Assembly: GCA_938003835.1 (NCBI GenBank)
Contig: CALKXJ010000026.1
Coordinates: 1 to 64,000, forward strand
Source: an uncultured Bryobacteraceae bacterium
GTDB lineage: Bacteria > Acidobacteriota > Terriglobia > Bryobacterales > Bryobacteraceae
Direction of reading: 5' to 3'
DNA length: 64,000 nt
Shown in pieces: positions 15,859 to 27,425 of the stretch; the stretch's first letter is position 1, and each line of letters opens with the position of its first letter. The notes beneath the pieces were generated by a model. The model ran no database searches. It was given only the letters and a program-made list of their open reading frames with translations, and was not told the origin of the DNA. The position numbers and the translations under genes were made by a program.

Positions 15859-16316
15859 TCCGAATAGGGCGTGCCGTCCGGGGCCCGCGCCGTCGACTTC
15901 GTATAGACGTCGAAGACGTTCTGCCCGCCCCAGGAGAGCGACCCCGGATCGTCCTGCACGCTGCGCTTGCCCCAGTCGGTCGAATTCGTCATCGGATCGC
16001 GCGGGATGCGCCGCAGGAACTTGAACTTCTTGTCTACCGAGCCGGCCGCCTTCACCCCCTCGACCAGCACGTCCAGGTCCTTGGGATAGCACTCGGTGCC
16101 GATCTCGGGCGGCCCCAGCAGGTTGGCGTCGCAAGCGTCCTTGTACTTATCGATCGCCGTGCGGATCTCGCGCAGCGCCCAGCGCAACTCGCGCTCCTGG
16201 TCTCGCCGCACCTTGTAGCGCGCCAGCGGCACGGCCATGGTCGTGAGCACAAGCATGATGGTGAAGGCCACTATCAGCTCGACCAGGGTCAACCCCCGTT
16301 CACTTCTCCTCGCCAT
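15852..16316 (-). CDS. Pseudopilin (GspG-like)
   Basis: A 154-residue pseudopilin with leader MARRSERG, cleavage before LTLVELIVAFTIMLVLTTMAVP, and E5 of the mature protein. The globular part has the ALREIRTAIDKYKDAC pattern and a FLRRIPRDPMTN segment that corresponds to the conserved xIPxDPxT loop of GspG. It starts 4 bp after the secretin gene and overlaps the second pseudopilin by 7 bp. The two pseudopilins have the same fold and identical C-terminal seven residues, which points to a duplication. Two cysteines (C62 and C76) could form a disulfide. Confidence 0.9.
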   Translation of the reverse strand: MARRSERGLTLVELIVAFTIMLVLTTMAVPLARYKVRRDQERELRWALREIRTAIDKYKDACDANLLGPPEIGTECYPKDLDVLVEGVKAAGSVDKKFKFLRRIPRDPMTNSTDWGKRSVQDDPGSLSWGGQNVFDVYTKSTARAPDGTPYSEW

Positions 16317-16320
16317 CGCT

Positions 16321-18696
16321 TCATTCGATCTTCACTGCCAGCACCGGCGCCTCCACCGGAATGGGCCCCATCTCGGAGTTGCGCACGGTGATCTCGGCCA
16401 GGCGCACCTCGGTCGAGCCCGCCTCGACGGCCTGGAAGATCAGGTGGATGAGCGAGCCGCTGCCGCTGATGCCGCGCGTACCGGGCATGCGGTTCAGGAT
16501 CACCGAGGCGTCGCCCGTGTCGTTCAAGATGTTGCGGGTAAAGATCGCCTCCTGGCCGTCAGCCACGAACAGCCCGCCGCGCTCGACCTCGTTCAGCCGC
16601 AACAGCCGCGGGTCGAACTTGACGCGGATCGGGACGTTGAAGACGTCGGTGGCGTTCTCGAGCGCGAGCGTCACGGTGAACGTGGCGCCCCGTTTGACGC
16701 TCACCTCCGCGGGGTTGAAGCGCAGCCGGGCGCCGGTGGGCGGCTCCGGTTCGGCCGGCTCGGGCGGCTCCTCGCGCCCCGGTTTCTCGGGTTCGGGCGC
16801 CGGAGCTGCCTCCGGAGCGGGCGCAGGCTTGACCGGGGCGGCCTCGGCCGCCGCCGGCGCCAGCGTCACCTTCACCACCTGATCGGTGCCGGCAGCCACG
16901 CCGCGCAGGTTCACCTCTTCGATCTCCGGCTTCCGCACGATTCGCGGAATCAGCGCGATCAGCAGCTCGCCTTCGTTGCGCTCCTTGCTGTCGGTCGAAA
17001 AGCCCAGCCAGCGGATCAGCGGGATGTCGCCCAGGCCCGGGAAGCCGGATCGCGAACGCGTCGTCTGATCCTGGCTCAGGCCGCCGAGCAGCGTCACCTC
17101 GCCGTCGCGCACCCGAATGTCCTCGGTGATCTTGCGCTGGCCGATCACCGGCTGCGACAGGCCGCCGACGTCGATGCGGTCGCGCACGGCCGAGATCTCG
17201 ATCTCCACATGCATGGAGATCTCCGAGTCGCCGTGGACCTTGGGCGTGATGTCGACGTTGACGCCCACGTCGGCGAACTGGAACTGCGTGCTCACCAGCG
17301 GGCTGACGCCGATGGCGCCGACGCCCGGCTGAAAACTGCCCGTGGCGTACGGGAAGCGGTCGCCCAGCCGCAGCGAAGCCTTCTGCCCGTCGGCGGCGCG
17401 CACCTGCGGCCGCTGGAGAATCCGGGTCAGCCGGTCCGTCATCAGCGCCTGGAGCAGGGCGCCGGGCAGCGTCGCGGACCAGTCGTTCTCGGTCAGTTTG
17501 CCGATCTGGCCGAGCGGGGTGAGCACGCTCGTCGAGCCGGCGCCGGTCCCCGTCCCCGTGCCGGTTGTCCCTCCAGTCCCGTCCTGTCCGCTGCTGGCGG
17601 GCGCCCGGCCTCCTGGCGCATAGCTGATCGGAACCGACAGGCCGGCTTTGCCCGCCGACATGATGGCCGCTGCCAGATCGCGCGTGCGGCTCCGGTTGGC
17701 CTCCATGACGATGACATCCACGACGACCTCCGGAAGCGGCTTGTCGAGATCGCGGATCAGCTTCTCGGCCAGCAACACCTTGTCGATGGTGTCGCGCACC
17801 ACCAGCGCGTTCTGCGCGTTGTAGGGAAAGAAGCGGCGGATGTCGGTCACCGAGCGCACCGCCGTGGCGATCTCCTGAAGGTCCTGCACCTTGGTGATGT
17901 TCTCCAGGTAGAACACCTTCACCACCATCTCTTCGTGGTCCCGCCGCTTGGTGACGTTGTCGTCGGTGACGAAGATCGTGTTCTCCGAAAGCGGCTTCCA
18001 GAAGGTCTTCGTCAGCACGGAGAGGTATCGCAGCGCCTCCTCGAGCGTCGTGTTGGTCAGATCCACCGAGTAGGTTCTGGGCGGCGCCTGATAGTCGGGA
18101 TCGAAGACCACGTTGATCCCCGCCAGTTTGCCGACTGTCTCGTAGAGCACGCGCACCGGCTGGTTGCTCATCTTGAGCGTGTTGAGCGTCGGCGAGATGG
18201 GCTTGAGCTCCGGCACGGGCGCGATGCGCGAGAGGCGCTCCTCGAGCTCCTGGCGCGCCCGTTCGGCCGGCGTCAGCACGCGTTCGGGCGGCGCCTCCCC
18301 CTCCTTGGCCTCCTTCTCGGCGCGCTCGATCATCCGGTAGGTGGTGCGCACCTCCTGCTCGGCGATGGTCGAGCTCGGGTCGATCGCAAAAGCGCGCTGG
18401 AACGCCCGGAGCGCTTCCTCGAGCTTGCCCTCGCGCCGGAGCTGCTTGCCCCGGCTCAGGTGCTGCTGCGAGGCCTCGAAGCGCGCCCGCCGCACCGCCA
18501 ACTGGTAGAGCGGGTCGGCCGGATCCTCCAAAAGCGCCTTCTCGTACGCCTCGAGCGCCTTGTCCCAATCCTCGGCAAGCTGCGCCGCCTGGCCTTCCTT
18601 GAGGAAGCGGTCACCCTTCTTCGTGCGGCCGTCGGCCGGGAAAACGAGGAGGCCACAGGCGGCTGCAATTAAGGCTAACCTATTCAAAAGTAGCAT
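16321..18696 (-). CDS. Secretin (GspD/PilQ family) with TPR and C-terminal cohesin-like domain
   Basis: A 791-residue outer-membrane secretin, the gated pore of a type II secretion or pilus-like machine. The order is: signal peptide (1-23), TPR-like helices (about 25-120), an STN-type domain (about 170-230, LNTLKMSNQPVRVLYETVGKL), an N1-type domain (about 245-330, VVKVFYLENITKVQDL), the secretin core with VTLLGGLSQDQTTRSRSGFPGLGDIPLIRWLF-like end, a Pro/Glu-rich linker (about 620-665) and a domain resembling cohesin (TFTVTLALENATDVFNVPI onward, about 670-791). The start is the ATG at 18696, which gives a normal signal peptide. It heads a three-gene operon with two pseudopilins. Confidence 0.9.
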   Translation of the reverse strand: MLLLNRLALIAAACGLLVFPADGRTKKGDRFLKEGQAAQLAEDWDKALEAYEKALLEDPADPLYQLAVRRARFEASQQHLSRGKQLRREGKLEEALRAFQRAFAIDPSSTIAEQEVRTTYRMIERAEKEAKEGEAPPERVLTPAERARQELEERLSRIAPVPELKPISPTLNTLKMSNQPVRVLYETVGKLAGINVVFDPDYQAPPRTYSVDLTNTTLEEALRYLSVLTKTFWKPLSENTIFVTDDNVTKRRDHEEMVVKVFYLENITKVQDLQEIATAVRSVTDIRRFFPYNAQNALVVRDTIDKVLLAEKLIRDLDKPLPEVVVDVIVMEANRSRTRDLAAAIMSAGKAGLSVPISYAPGGRAPASSGQDGTGGTTGTGTGTGAGSTSVLTPLGQIGKLTENDWSATLPGALLQALMTDRLTRILQRPQVRAADGQKASLRLGDRFPYATGSFQPGVGAIGVSPLVSTQFQFADVGVNVDITPKVHGDSEISMHVEIEISAVRDRIDVGGLSQPVIGQRKITEDIRVRDGEVTLLGGLSQDQTTRSRSGFPGLGDIPLIRWLGFSTDSKERNEGELLIALIPRIVRKPEIEEVNLRGVAAGTDQVVKVTLAPAAAEAAPVKPAPAPEAAPAPEPEKPGREEPPEPAEPEPPTGARLRFNPAEVSVKRGATFTVTLALENATDVFNVPIRVKFDPRLLRLNEVERGGLFVADGQEAIFTRNILNDTGDASVILNRMPGTRGISGSGSLIHLIFQAVEAGSTEVRLAEITVRNSEMGPIPVEAPVLAVKIE

Positions 18697-18800
18697 CTTA
18701 TTGCGATTCCTGCCGTGTGTTAAGATGAGCTTGCGCGCAAACTCCCGCCACATTAGTTCTTGACGCCGGCCGGGGGGCGCGCGTTGAAAGCCCGCTTGCC

Positions 18801-19274
18801 GTGGCCGAGGAGCGCAACGCCATCAAAGTCCTGGCGGAGAACCGCAAGGCTCGTCACGACTATTTCCTGCTCGAGCGCTTTGAGGCCGGCCTAGCTCTAA
18901 CCGGAACCGAAGTCAAGGCCGCGCGCAACGGACAGATCCAGCTTCGCGACGGCTACGCCGAGATCGTCGACAACGAAGCCTGGCTCGTCAACGTGCACAT
19001 CGGCCATTACTCGCACGGCAATATCTGGAACCACCCGATCGACCGGCGCCGCAAGCTCCTGCTGCACCGCCAGGAGATCAACAAGCTGGGCGGCAAGACG
19101 CGAGAGAAGGGCCTGACGCTGATCCCGACTAAACTCTATCTCAAGAACGGGCGGATCAAGTGCGAGATCGCGCTCGCCCGCGGCCGGAAGGAACATGACA
19201 AGCGCGAGGCGATCCGGACACGGGAGCGCGAGGCCGAGGCCCGGGAAGCCATCCGCAGCCGCGCCCGGCGCTGA
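18801..19274 (+). CDS. smpB: SsrA-binding protein SmpB
   Basis: A 157-residue SmpB, which delivers tmRNA to stalled ribosomes for trans-translation. Family features are the start [33 protein letters not shown], the RDGYAEI and [11 protein letters not shown] segments, [10 protein letters not shown], and a long basic C-terminal tail that enters the ribosomal decoding region. Length is normal. The GTG at 18801 is taken as start because the conserved N-terminus follows directly. It is divergent from the secretin gene (104-bp gap). No ssrA gene is visible close by. Confidence 0.97.
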   Translation: MAEERNAIKVLAENRKARHDYFLLERFEAGLALTGTEVKAARNGQIQLRDGYAEIVDNEAWLVNVHIGHYSHGNIWNHPIDRRRKLLLHRQEINKLGGKTREKGLTLIPTKLYLKNGRIKCEIALARGRKEHDKREAIRTREREAEAREAIRSRARR

Positions 19275-19298
19275 GAGACGATTCCAAGGAGTCCACGG

Positions 19299-20795
19299 AT
19301 GCAAATCGGATTGAACTTGCGACCGACGGCAGAAGTCAAGGCCGATGCTTTGGTGATCCCGGCCTTCGAAGATGGTCCCCCCAGGCTGGAACTGCCCCCG
19401 CAGACCTGGATTGACGAAGTCTACTCGACGGGTGAGTTCACCGGTGAGCGCTTTGCTCTCGCCCGGCTTCCCCAGCCGGAAGGCCTGCGCGCCCGGCGGC
19501 TGGTTCTGGCCGGCTGCGGCAAACGAGTCGATTTCGACGCCGCCCAGCTCCGGCTGGTGAGCGCCGCCGCCGTGCGCGCCCTGAAATCGAAGGCGATCAA
19601 ACGGGTCGCCCTGGTGCTCGAGCCGTTTATGGACGCCGCCGCCGCGGTCAAGGCCGCCGTCGAGGGCGCGCTGCTCGGCGCCTACGAGCCCGACCGTTAC
19701 AAGACCGACCCGAAGAAGGAGGACTCGCGCCTGGAGGGTTTCGCCGTGGTGATCCCTGGAGGCGCAAACCACGAGCTCGAGGAAGCCCTCCGGCGCGGCC
19801 GCGTGGTTGCGGAAGCGCAGAACTGGGCTCGCGAGCTGGCCGCCGAACCCGGCAACCGCCTGACGCCGATGGCGCTGGCTGAAGCGGCCCGGGCGATGGC
19901 CGAGGCGCAGGGGCTCGCCTGCGAGATTCTCGACCAAGGGCGCATGCGCCAGCTCGGCATGGGCGCCCTGCTCGGCGTCGCGCAGGGTAGCGCCGAGCCG
20001 CCGGCCTTGATCATCGTGCGCTACCGGCCGGAGGGCGCCCCGGCGCCGGCCCCGCACCTTGGCTTCGTCGGCAAGGGCGTCACCTTCGATACGGGTGGGA
20101 TCTCGATCAAGCCCTCCGAGAAGATGGAGCAGATGCGCTACGACATGTCGGGCGGGGCCGCCGTGCTCGCCGCCATGCGCGCCATCGCCGAGCTCAAGCC
20201 GCCGGTGGCAGTGACCGGGCTGATTCCGGCGGTGGAGAACATGCCCGGCCCGCGCGCCCAGCGGCCCGGCGACATCGTGACGACGCTTTCGGGCAAGACC
20301 GTCGAGGTGCTGAACACCGACGCCGAAGGGCGGCTGATCCTGGCCGATGCCATGGCCTACGCCCGGCGGCTGGGCTGCACGCACCTGGTGGATCTGGCCA
20401 CCCTGACCGGAGCGATCGTCGTGGCTCTGGGCCACGTCTATGTGGGGGCCTTCGGGAACAACTCGGCCTGGCTCGACCGCGTCCTTGCGGCGGCTCGCGC
20501 GGCGGGCGAGCGGCTCTGGCCGATGCCTCTTGACGAGGATTACCTCGAGCCGCTCAAGACGCCCTTCGCCGACATCGCCAACGTCGGCCCCCGGGCTGCC
20601 GGCGCCATCACCGCCGCGCGTTTTCTCAAGGAGTTCGCTGATCCGGCCCCTTGGGTCCATCTGGACATCGCGGGCACGGCGTGGCTCGAAGAGAACAAGC
20701 CGTACATGCCCAAGGGGCCCACGGGCGTAGGCGTGCGCACGCTCGTCGAGCTGGCGCTGGCGCCCGAAACGGCGAGCGCCGGTGAAACTGGCTGA
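19299..20795 (+). CDS. pepA: Leucyl aminopeptidase PepA (M17)
   Basis: A 498-residue cytosolic M17 aminopeptidase that removes N-terminal residues from peptides with two metal ions. The catalytic core is intact: K259 and D264 in VGKGVTFDTGG, D282 in RYDMSGGAAV, and NTDAEGRLILAD (339-350) with D341, E343 and R345. The N-terminal macro-like domain is as long as usual. It starts 24 bp after smpB and its last 14 bp overlap the hemerythrin gene, so the three form a small rightward operon. A DNA-binding function, known for E. coli PepA, cannot be judged here. Confidence 0.96.
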   Translation: MQIGLNLRPTAEVKADALVIPAFEDGPPRLELPPQTWIDEVYSTGEFTGERFALARLPQPEGLRARRLVLAGCGKRVDFDAAQLRLVSAAAVRALKSKAIKRVALVLEPFMDAAAAVKAAVEGALLGAYEPDRYKTDPKKEDSRLEGFAVVIPGGANHELEEALRRGRVVAEAQNWARELAAEPGNRLTPMALAEAARAMAEAQGLACEILDQGRMRQLGMGALLGVAQGSAEPPALIIVRYRPEGAPAPAPHLGFVGKGVTFDTGGISIKPSEKMEQMRYDMSGGAAVLAAMRAIAELKPPVAVTGLIPAVENMPGPRAQRPGDIVTTLSGKTVEVLNTDAEGRLILADAMAYARRLGCTHLVDLATLTGAIVVALGHVYVGAFGNNSAWLDRVLAAARAAGERLWPMPLDEDYLEPLKTPFADIANVGPRAAGAITAARFLKEFADPAPWVHLDIAGTAWLEENKPYMPKGPTGVGVRTLVELALAPETASAGETG

Positions 20796-21222
20796 GTACA
20801 TCGGCGGGGAGCACCGCCGGATCGAGGAGACGCTCGACGCGCTGATCGAGGCCCTCCATGGCGGCGACGCGACAACGGCGCTCGAGCTGTTCCGGACGGC
20901 CTGGCGGCGGGCCGAACCGCACTTTCAAGCCGAGGAACAGGTGCTGTTTCCCGCCCTTCCGGCAGGGTTCGGGAAACTGGTCGCCAAAATGGAGGAACAG
21001 CACGCCCAGGTGCGCGAGGTAGCGGCTGAGCTGGAGGGCGCCGGCGCCGTCGACTTCATCGCCCTCGGAAGGCGATTTCACGCCCTGCTCCAGCATCACC
21101 TCATCGAAGAAGAGCGCGATCTCATCGCCCTAGCCGGGCGGTTCCTGGAGAGGCCGTCCGAGCGCGAGCTGATCGAGGCCCTTGAGCGTTACAGCAAGGT
21201 AAATCCCGGCCAATCGCGGTGA
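20782..21222 (+). CDS. Hemerythrin (HHE) domain protein
   Basis: A 146-residue four-helix protein of the HHE cation-binding family, which binds a di-iron centre for oxygen, NO or redox sensing. Candidate ligands are H12 (GGEHRRIEE), H53 and E57-E58 (EPHFQAEEQVLFPAL), H76 (EEQHAQV) and the HALLQHHLIEEERDL helix. The GTG at 20782 lies inside the end of pepA, with an overlap of 14 bp. No output or DNA-binding domain is attached. A storage or protective role is inferred. Confidence 0.9.
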   Translation: MKLAEYIGGEHRRIEETLDALIEALHGGDATTALELFRTAWRRAEPHFQAEEQVLFPALPAGFGKLVAKMEEQHAQVREVAAELEGAGAVDFIALGRRFHALLQHHLIEEERDLIALAGRFLERPSERELIEALERYSKVNPGQSR

Positions 21223-21325
21223 GCGAAGGCGCGAAAAATCTGCCTCCGCGCACCATCTTTTCGCTTATTCTTGAATCGGAGCCGCACCGGCAGAAGCCGT
21301 TGACGGCGCCGGAGGGAAGCGAGCC

Positions 21326-22483
21326 ATGCCTGGTGAGAGTCTCGAACTTCGGATCTCGTTCAAGCGTTTGCTCATCGGCCTGCTTATCACCGTGGTGCCC
21401 ATCAGCCTGGCGGGCATCTACGCGATCACGCGGAGCGACCGGGAACTGCGCCGCACCGTCGGCACACACTTCAAGATCTTTGCCGAAGCCACGGCCTGGG
21501 AGGTGGCTGAATTCGTGCACGAGCGCGTGTTGGAAACCGGGAAGATGGCCGCCTCGAACGCCGTAGTCGAGACCGTGATGGCCTCGAACCGCTCCTGGGA
21601 GGGCATGAGCGAGGCGGCAGTCGCCGAGCGGATCAAGAGGGTCGAGGACTCCTGGGCGGGGGCGGCCTCCGAACCCGTCGTCCGCCAGATCCTCTCCTCG
21701 CCCGCTGCCGCCGAGCTGCGAAAGTACCGCGATCTCGATCCGCGTTTCCTGCGCATCACGGTGACGGACGCCCGGGGCGCGACCGTCGCCGCCACCCACA
21801 AGACGCTCGATTACTTCCAGGCCGACGAGGAGTACTGGCAGGCGATCTACGCGCAGGGACGCGGCGCGGTCAGCGTCACCGACATCCTCTATGACGACGT
21901 CACCAAGGCGAACTACATCGGCATCGGCGTGCCGGTCCTCGAGCCGGGCACGAACCGGTTCATCGGCACGCTCGACGCCCTGGTCGACGTCTCGAGCCTC
22001 TTCCGCATCGTCAACCAGGCGCATCCGCCACTGAACCTGCGAACCTCGCTCGTCAAGGACGACGGCACGGTGATCGCCTCGCCGGAGGCCACGCTCAGAG
22101 CGAATCTTAAGTCCCCGGAGTTCATCGCCGTCCGCGACGCTCTGGCGACACTCGAGGGACGGCAAACCGGGTATCTCGAGACCGACGTGCCGAACATGGG
22201 CCGGCGCCTGATCGGCTTCGCCGACACCGGGCTGAAGCAGGACTACCGGAATCTGGGCTGGGTGGTACTGGTTTCACAGGACGCCCGCGAGGCATTCGCC
22301 TCGATCCGCTTCGTCGGCCGGTTGACGGCTTTTCTGGCGGCGGTGGGCCTGGCGCTGGTGACGCTGCTGGTGGTCTACTTCTCGCTCCACCGCCGGGTGG
22401 TCTACGAGCCGCTCAAAGAGGCTGTGGCCCCACGGCCCGCCGAGCAACCGGAACAGGCGCGCGCCGCCGGCACCGAAACCTGA
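21326..22483 (+). CDS. Membrane-anchored dCache sensor without output domain
   Basis: A 385-residue membrane protein. One helix near the N-terminus (LLIGLLITVVPISLAGIYAI) and one near residue 335 (RLTAFLAAVGLALVTLLVVYFSL) flank a large periplasmic region that reads as a double Cache ligand-binding domain (RFLRITVTDARGATVAATHKTLDYFQADEEYWQAIYAQGRG, then ITDI-like and GVPVLEPGTNRFIGTL). After the second helix only about 30 residues remain, ending in a Pro/Glu/Ala tail; there is no kinase, GGDEF or methyl-accepting domain. GGAGG lies ten bases before the ATG. It must signal through a partner protein, or be a shortened receptor. Confidence 0.75.
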   Translation: MPGESLELRISFKRLLIGLLITVVPISLAGIYAITRSDRELRRTVGTHFKIFAEATAWEVAEFVHERVLETGKMAASNAVVETVMASNRSWEGMSEAAVAERIKRVEDSWAGAASEPVVRQILSSPAAAELRKYRDLDPRFLRITVTDARGATVAATHKTLDYFQADEEYWQAIYAQGRGAVSVTDILYDDVTKANYIGIGVPVLEPGTNRFIGTLDALVDVSSLFRIVNQAHPPLNLRTSLVKDDGTVIASPEATLRANLKSPEFIAVRDALATLEGRQTGYLETDVPNMGRRLIGFADTGLKQDYRNLGWVVLVSQDAREAFASIRFVGRLTAFLAAVGLALVTLLVVYFSLHRRVVYEPLKEAVAPRPAEQPEQARAAGTET

Positions 22484-22657
22484 CCGGCTGATCCAACCCG
22501 ATCGCCTTCTGGAGAAGAGGGGGGCCGGAGCGGCCCGGCCATGACGCGATGAGCCGTAAACCCGGCGGTTGAGGCGCTCGTTGCGCAGCGACACGCAGAC
22601 GGCCTTCCAGCAGGCCTGCATTCGGTGCCGGCGGCAGCCGCTCGACGGCAGGCGGCA

Positions 22658-24322
22658 TCACTGCCGAAGCCCCAGAAACGTGGCGGCGAACCTCGGCACC
22701 TGGGCCTGAAAGGCCTCATGAACGAACCCGGGCGAAAGGTTGCCCGCGAGAAGCCGGCCGGTGCGGTCGTCGAGGAAGGCATATTCACCGGTGGCGAGCA
22801 ACATCCCGTAAGTCCATCGCTCGGTCGATCCCACGAAAGTCACCGCGGATCTTGCGGCCGGCATGGCTAGGCCGGCGAGATGGTGCGTGATGATGCCTTG
22901 GAAATCCAGGTGCGACCGGAGGGCGTCATCCACCCCCTGCTCCTGATCCTCTCCGAGCACCAGTAACGGGACGCGGTAATTTTCGGGCTCCGCGGGGCGG
23001 GAGCGATCGCCGTGGTCGGAAACGACCACCAGGAGCGTCCGGGCAGACAAGCCGGCATCGGCGAGCCGGCCCCAGAGTTCACCGAGGTAGCGGTCGTAAT
23101 AATCGAGCGGCGCCAGTCCGGTCTTGACCCGCCACTCGGGCGAGTGCCCGAATACCAACTCGGCGAGCACGAAACTTCTCGGCTGCGCCGTCATGAACTC
23201 GACAATCGCCGGCAACGCCGCGCGATCCTCGGTGGCTGCCTCCATGCGGTTGGAACCCACCGAGATCCACTGTCCGAGGTCACCGAGGTCCCGGCGGCCC
23301 AGAATCTTTTCCCAATCCCTTGGGTTGGGTACGAAGGGCTGGTAGGCGTAGGTACTGACAAAGAGCGTGCGGAACCCGTTGCTTCGCAGTCCGCGCAGGA
23401 TATTGGGCGCGTCGTTGACCGCCGCATACCGTTCGGGGGTGGCGTAGGCACGAAAGGGTACCTGGACCGCGGTCGTCATCGCCAGCAGTGCCGTGTAGCT
23501 GTCCAGGTTGGTCGCGTAGTAGCGGGAATAGTATTGCGCGTGTTGCCGGTGGCGTTCGAAGAAGCCACGCGGACGCTGGATGAAGGCGGTCTCGAAGTCG
23601 GCGGCAGTCACCCCTTCGAGGACGGCCAGCAGGAGGTGGTCGTAGCGCGCCGCGCGAGCCGCTGCACTCCAGTCGACCGCAGGCTCGAGCGGAGAACCGG
23701 CCACATCGTCGAAGCTCGTACTCAGGCGCGGCACCGCTCTCGGCTTCCCCAGATGCCGCAGGCTCTCCTGGAGTCCGAAAACAACCGGGTTCGGGGAGTC
23801 GCGGCCGAGCGTCAGGCCGGTGAGCAGCAACAGTGCGAGGGTGGCGAAAAACCCGCGTCGCCCCGCCCGCCTGATGCGGAATGGGATGCGGCGGCCGGCC
23901 ACACCGGCGGCCAGCACGACCGCGGAAGGCCACAGCGCCCCGACGCCCAGGTAGTGCCGGAAAAAGGTGCCTGCCGTGGCGGCATCGGCCGCGAAGATGT
24001 TCGCCGGTGCGGCCAGAAACACCGGCAGGATTCTGGGATAGAGCGCGAGCACCATGGCGGGGGCCAGCAGCAATCCGAAACCGGCATGGAAGGCGACCCG
24101 GGCCCAAGTCCGCCGGCCTAGCCGTGCCAGCGCGGCCGCTACTCCGGCCAGGAGCGCCAGGATCGCACAGTCGTGAAGCCACCCCACGGCATGCGGGAGC
24201 AGTAGCCCCGGGTCGCGCTGCCCGGCCCACGCGATCACGTGAAGGAACAGAAGTGCAAGGGCGAGCACGGTGGCCGACCGGAGGAGGGTCTCTGCCCGGG
24301 GCCAGCTCTCTCGCTCCGTCAT
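22658..24322 (-). CDS. LtaS-like membrane phosphotransferase/sulfatase-fold protein
   Basis: A 554-residue protein with about five N-terminal membrane helices (residues 15-180) and an extracytoplasmic alkaline-phosphatase-superfamily domain. Features of the fold include HLLLAVLEGVTAADFE (metal glutamate position), NLDSYTALLAMTTAV (likely nucleophile threonine region), ISVGSNRM and the C-terminal metal site VVVSDHGDRSRPAEPENYRVPLLVLG. The layout resembles lipoteichoic-acid synthase and phosphoethanolamine or glycerophosphate transferases, so an envelope-modifying role is likely; the donor and acceptor are not readable. It is convergent with the dCache gene; the gap 22484-22657 has a GGGCC-GGAGC-GGCCC hairpin (22522-22536) but no T-tract. 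Confidence 0.7.
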   Translation of the reverse strand: MTERESWPRAETLLRSATVLALALLFLHVIAWAGQRDPGLLLPHAVGWLHDCAILALLAGVAAALARLGRRTWARVAFHAGFGLLLAPAMVLALYPRILPVFLAAPANIFAADAATAGTFFRHYLGVGALWPSAVVLAAGVAGRRIPFRIRRAGRRGFFATLALLLLTGLTLGRDSPNPVVFGLQESLRHLGKPRAVPRLSTSFDDVAGSPLEPAVDWSAAARAARYDHLLLAVLEGVTAADFETAFIQRPRGFFERHRQHAQYYSRYYATNLDSYTALLAMTTAVQVPFRAYATPERYAAVNDAPNILRGLRSNGFRTLFVSTYAYQPFVPNPRDWEKILGRRDLGDLGQWISVGSNRMEAATEDRAALPAIVEFMTAQPRSFVLAELVFGHSPEWRVKTGLAPLDYYDRYLGELWGRLADAGLSARTLLVVVSDHGDRSRPAEPENYRVPLLVLGEDQEQGVDDALRSHLDFQGIITHHLAGLAMPAARSAVTFVGSTERWTYGMLLATGEYAFLDDRTGRLLAGNLSPGFVHEAFQAQVPRFAATFLGLRQ

Positions 24323-24478
24323 CGATCCGCTCCCTGGGCCGACCTATTGGAGAGCCGCGCGCGGCGAGTCATGGTGCAGTCCGGGATGCAATTCCCGAAT
24401 CAGATGCTGCACCGCCTCCCTCGACGACACAGTATGAGCCGCGATCTTCTATCCCACTTGTAAGTGAGTGATTATAAG

Positions 24479-24555
24479 TGGTCGGGGCGGCAGGATTTGA
24501 ACCTGCGACCCCCTGCGCCCAAGGCAGGTGCGCTACCAGGCTGCGCCACGCCCCG
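24479..24555 (-). tRNA. tRNA-Pro (anticodon TGG)
   Basis: The 77-base gene on the minus strand begins CGGGGCG and ends CGCCCCG-A-CCA, with an encoded CCA (24479-24481). The D-arm is GCGCAGCCTGGTAGCGC and the anticodon arm is CCTGC-CTTGGGC-GCAGG, giving anticodon TGG for proline. The T-arm has GGTTCAAATCC. It follows the RNase E/G gene on the same strand after 44 bp and could be cotranscribed with it. Confidence 0.97.
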
Positions 24556-24599
24556 ACTTTGCCGGCCTCTTCAATTCTAAGGGATCGGCACTTGCCGGC

Positions 24600-27062
<2,463 letters not shown>

Positions 27063-27425
27063 CCCACTACTCTCCGCCCGGCGCCTGTTCGGCCGCCGGA
27101 GCCAGATCGCGCCGCCCGCGCCCGGCGGGCGGCCGGCTGCCCAGAAGCACTGGAGGGAGGGCTACGGAAGGATCAAAGCTGACGGTCTGGTTCCCGGCTT
27201 GACGGCCCTCCGCCGACCCGGGTCACGCCCACACGGCTGGCGCGATCCGCACGAGTCCACCATTCGCCGGGTTCCGCAAGCCTGGCGAAAAACTCTTCAT
27301 GCCTCGCCGGGGGCGCAGCTGGTGCACCCGGTACGCGCTCACCCATTCGCCGGCGCGTCCCACCCGGCGATCGAACGAGAAATCCCGTTTGCTCTGAAAT
27401 CCTGACGAAGCCACCTACAGCCGCT
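27063..27425. other. 363-bp gap between rodA and rng
   Basis: I see no gene I can support here. A GTG-initiated frame of 63 codons on the minus strand (27223-27414) has no ribosome site and no recognisable family. Several GC-rich inverted stretches (for example CGCCCGGCGGGCG around 27119-27132) could form hairpins. The region probably contains a separate promoter and leader for rng. Confidence 0.4.

Noticed and set aside
16237-18672. 811-codon frame antisense to the secretin gene
   Set aside because: The product is a low-complexity Arg/Leu/His/Asp sequence mirroring the secretin codons, with no motif.
22522-22536. Intrinsic terminator after the dCache gene
   Set aside because: GGGCC/GGCCC can form a five-pair hairpin, but there is no T-tract and such hairpins are frequent at this GC content.
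27223-27414. 63-codon frame between rodA and rng
   Set aside because: GTG start without ribosome site and no recognisable family; kept only as a remark on the gap.
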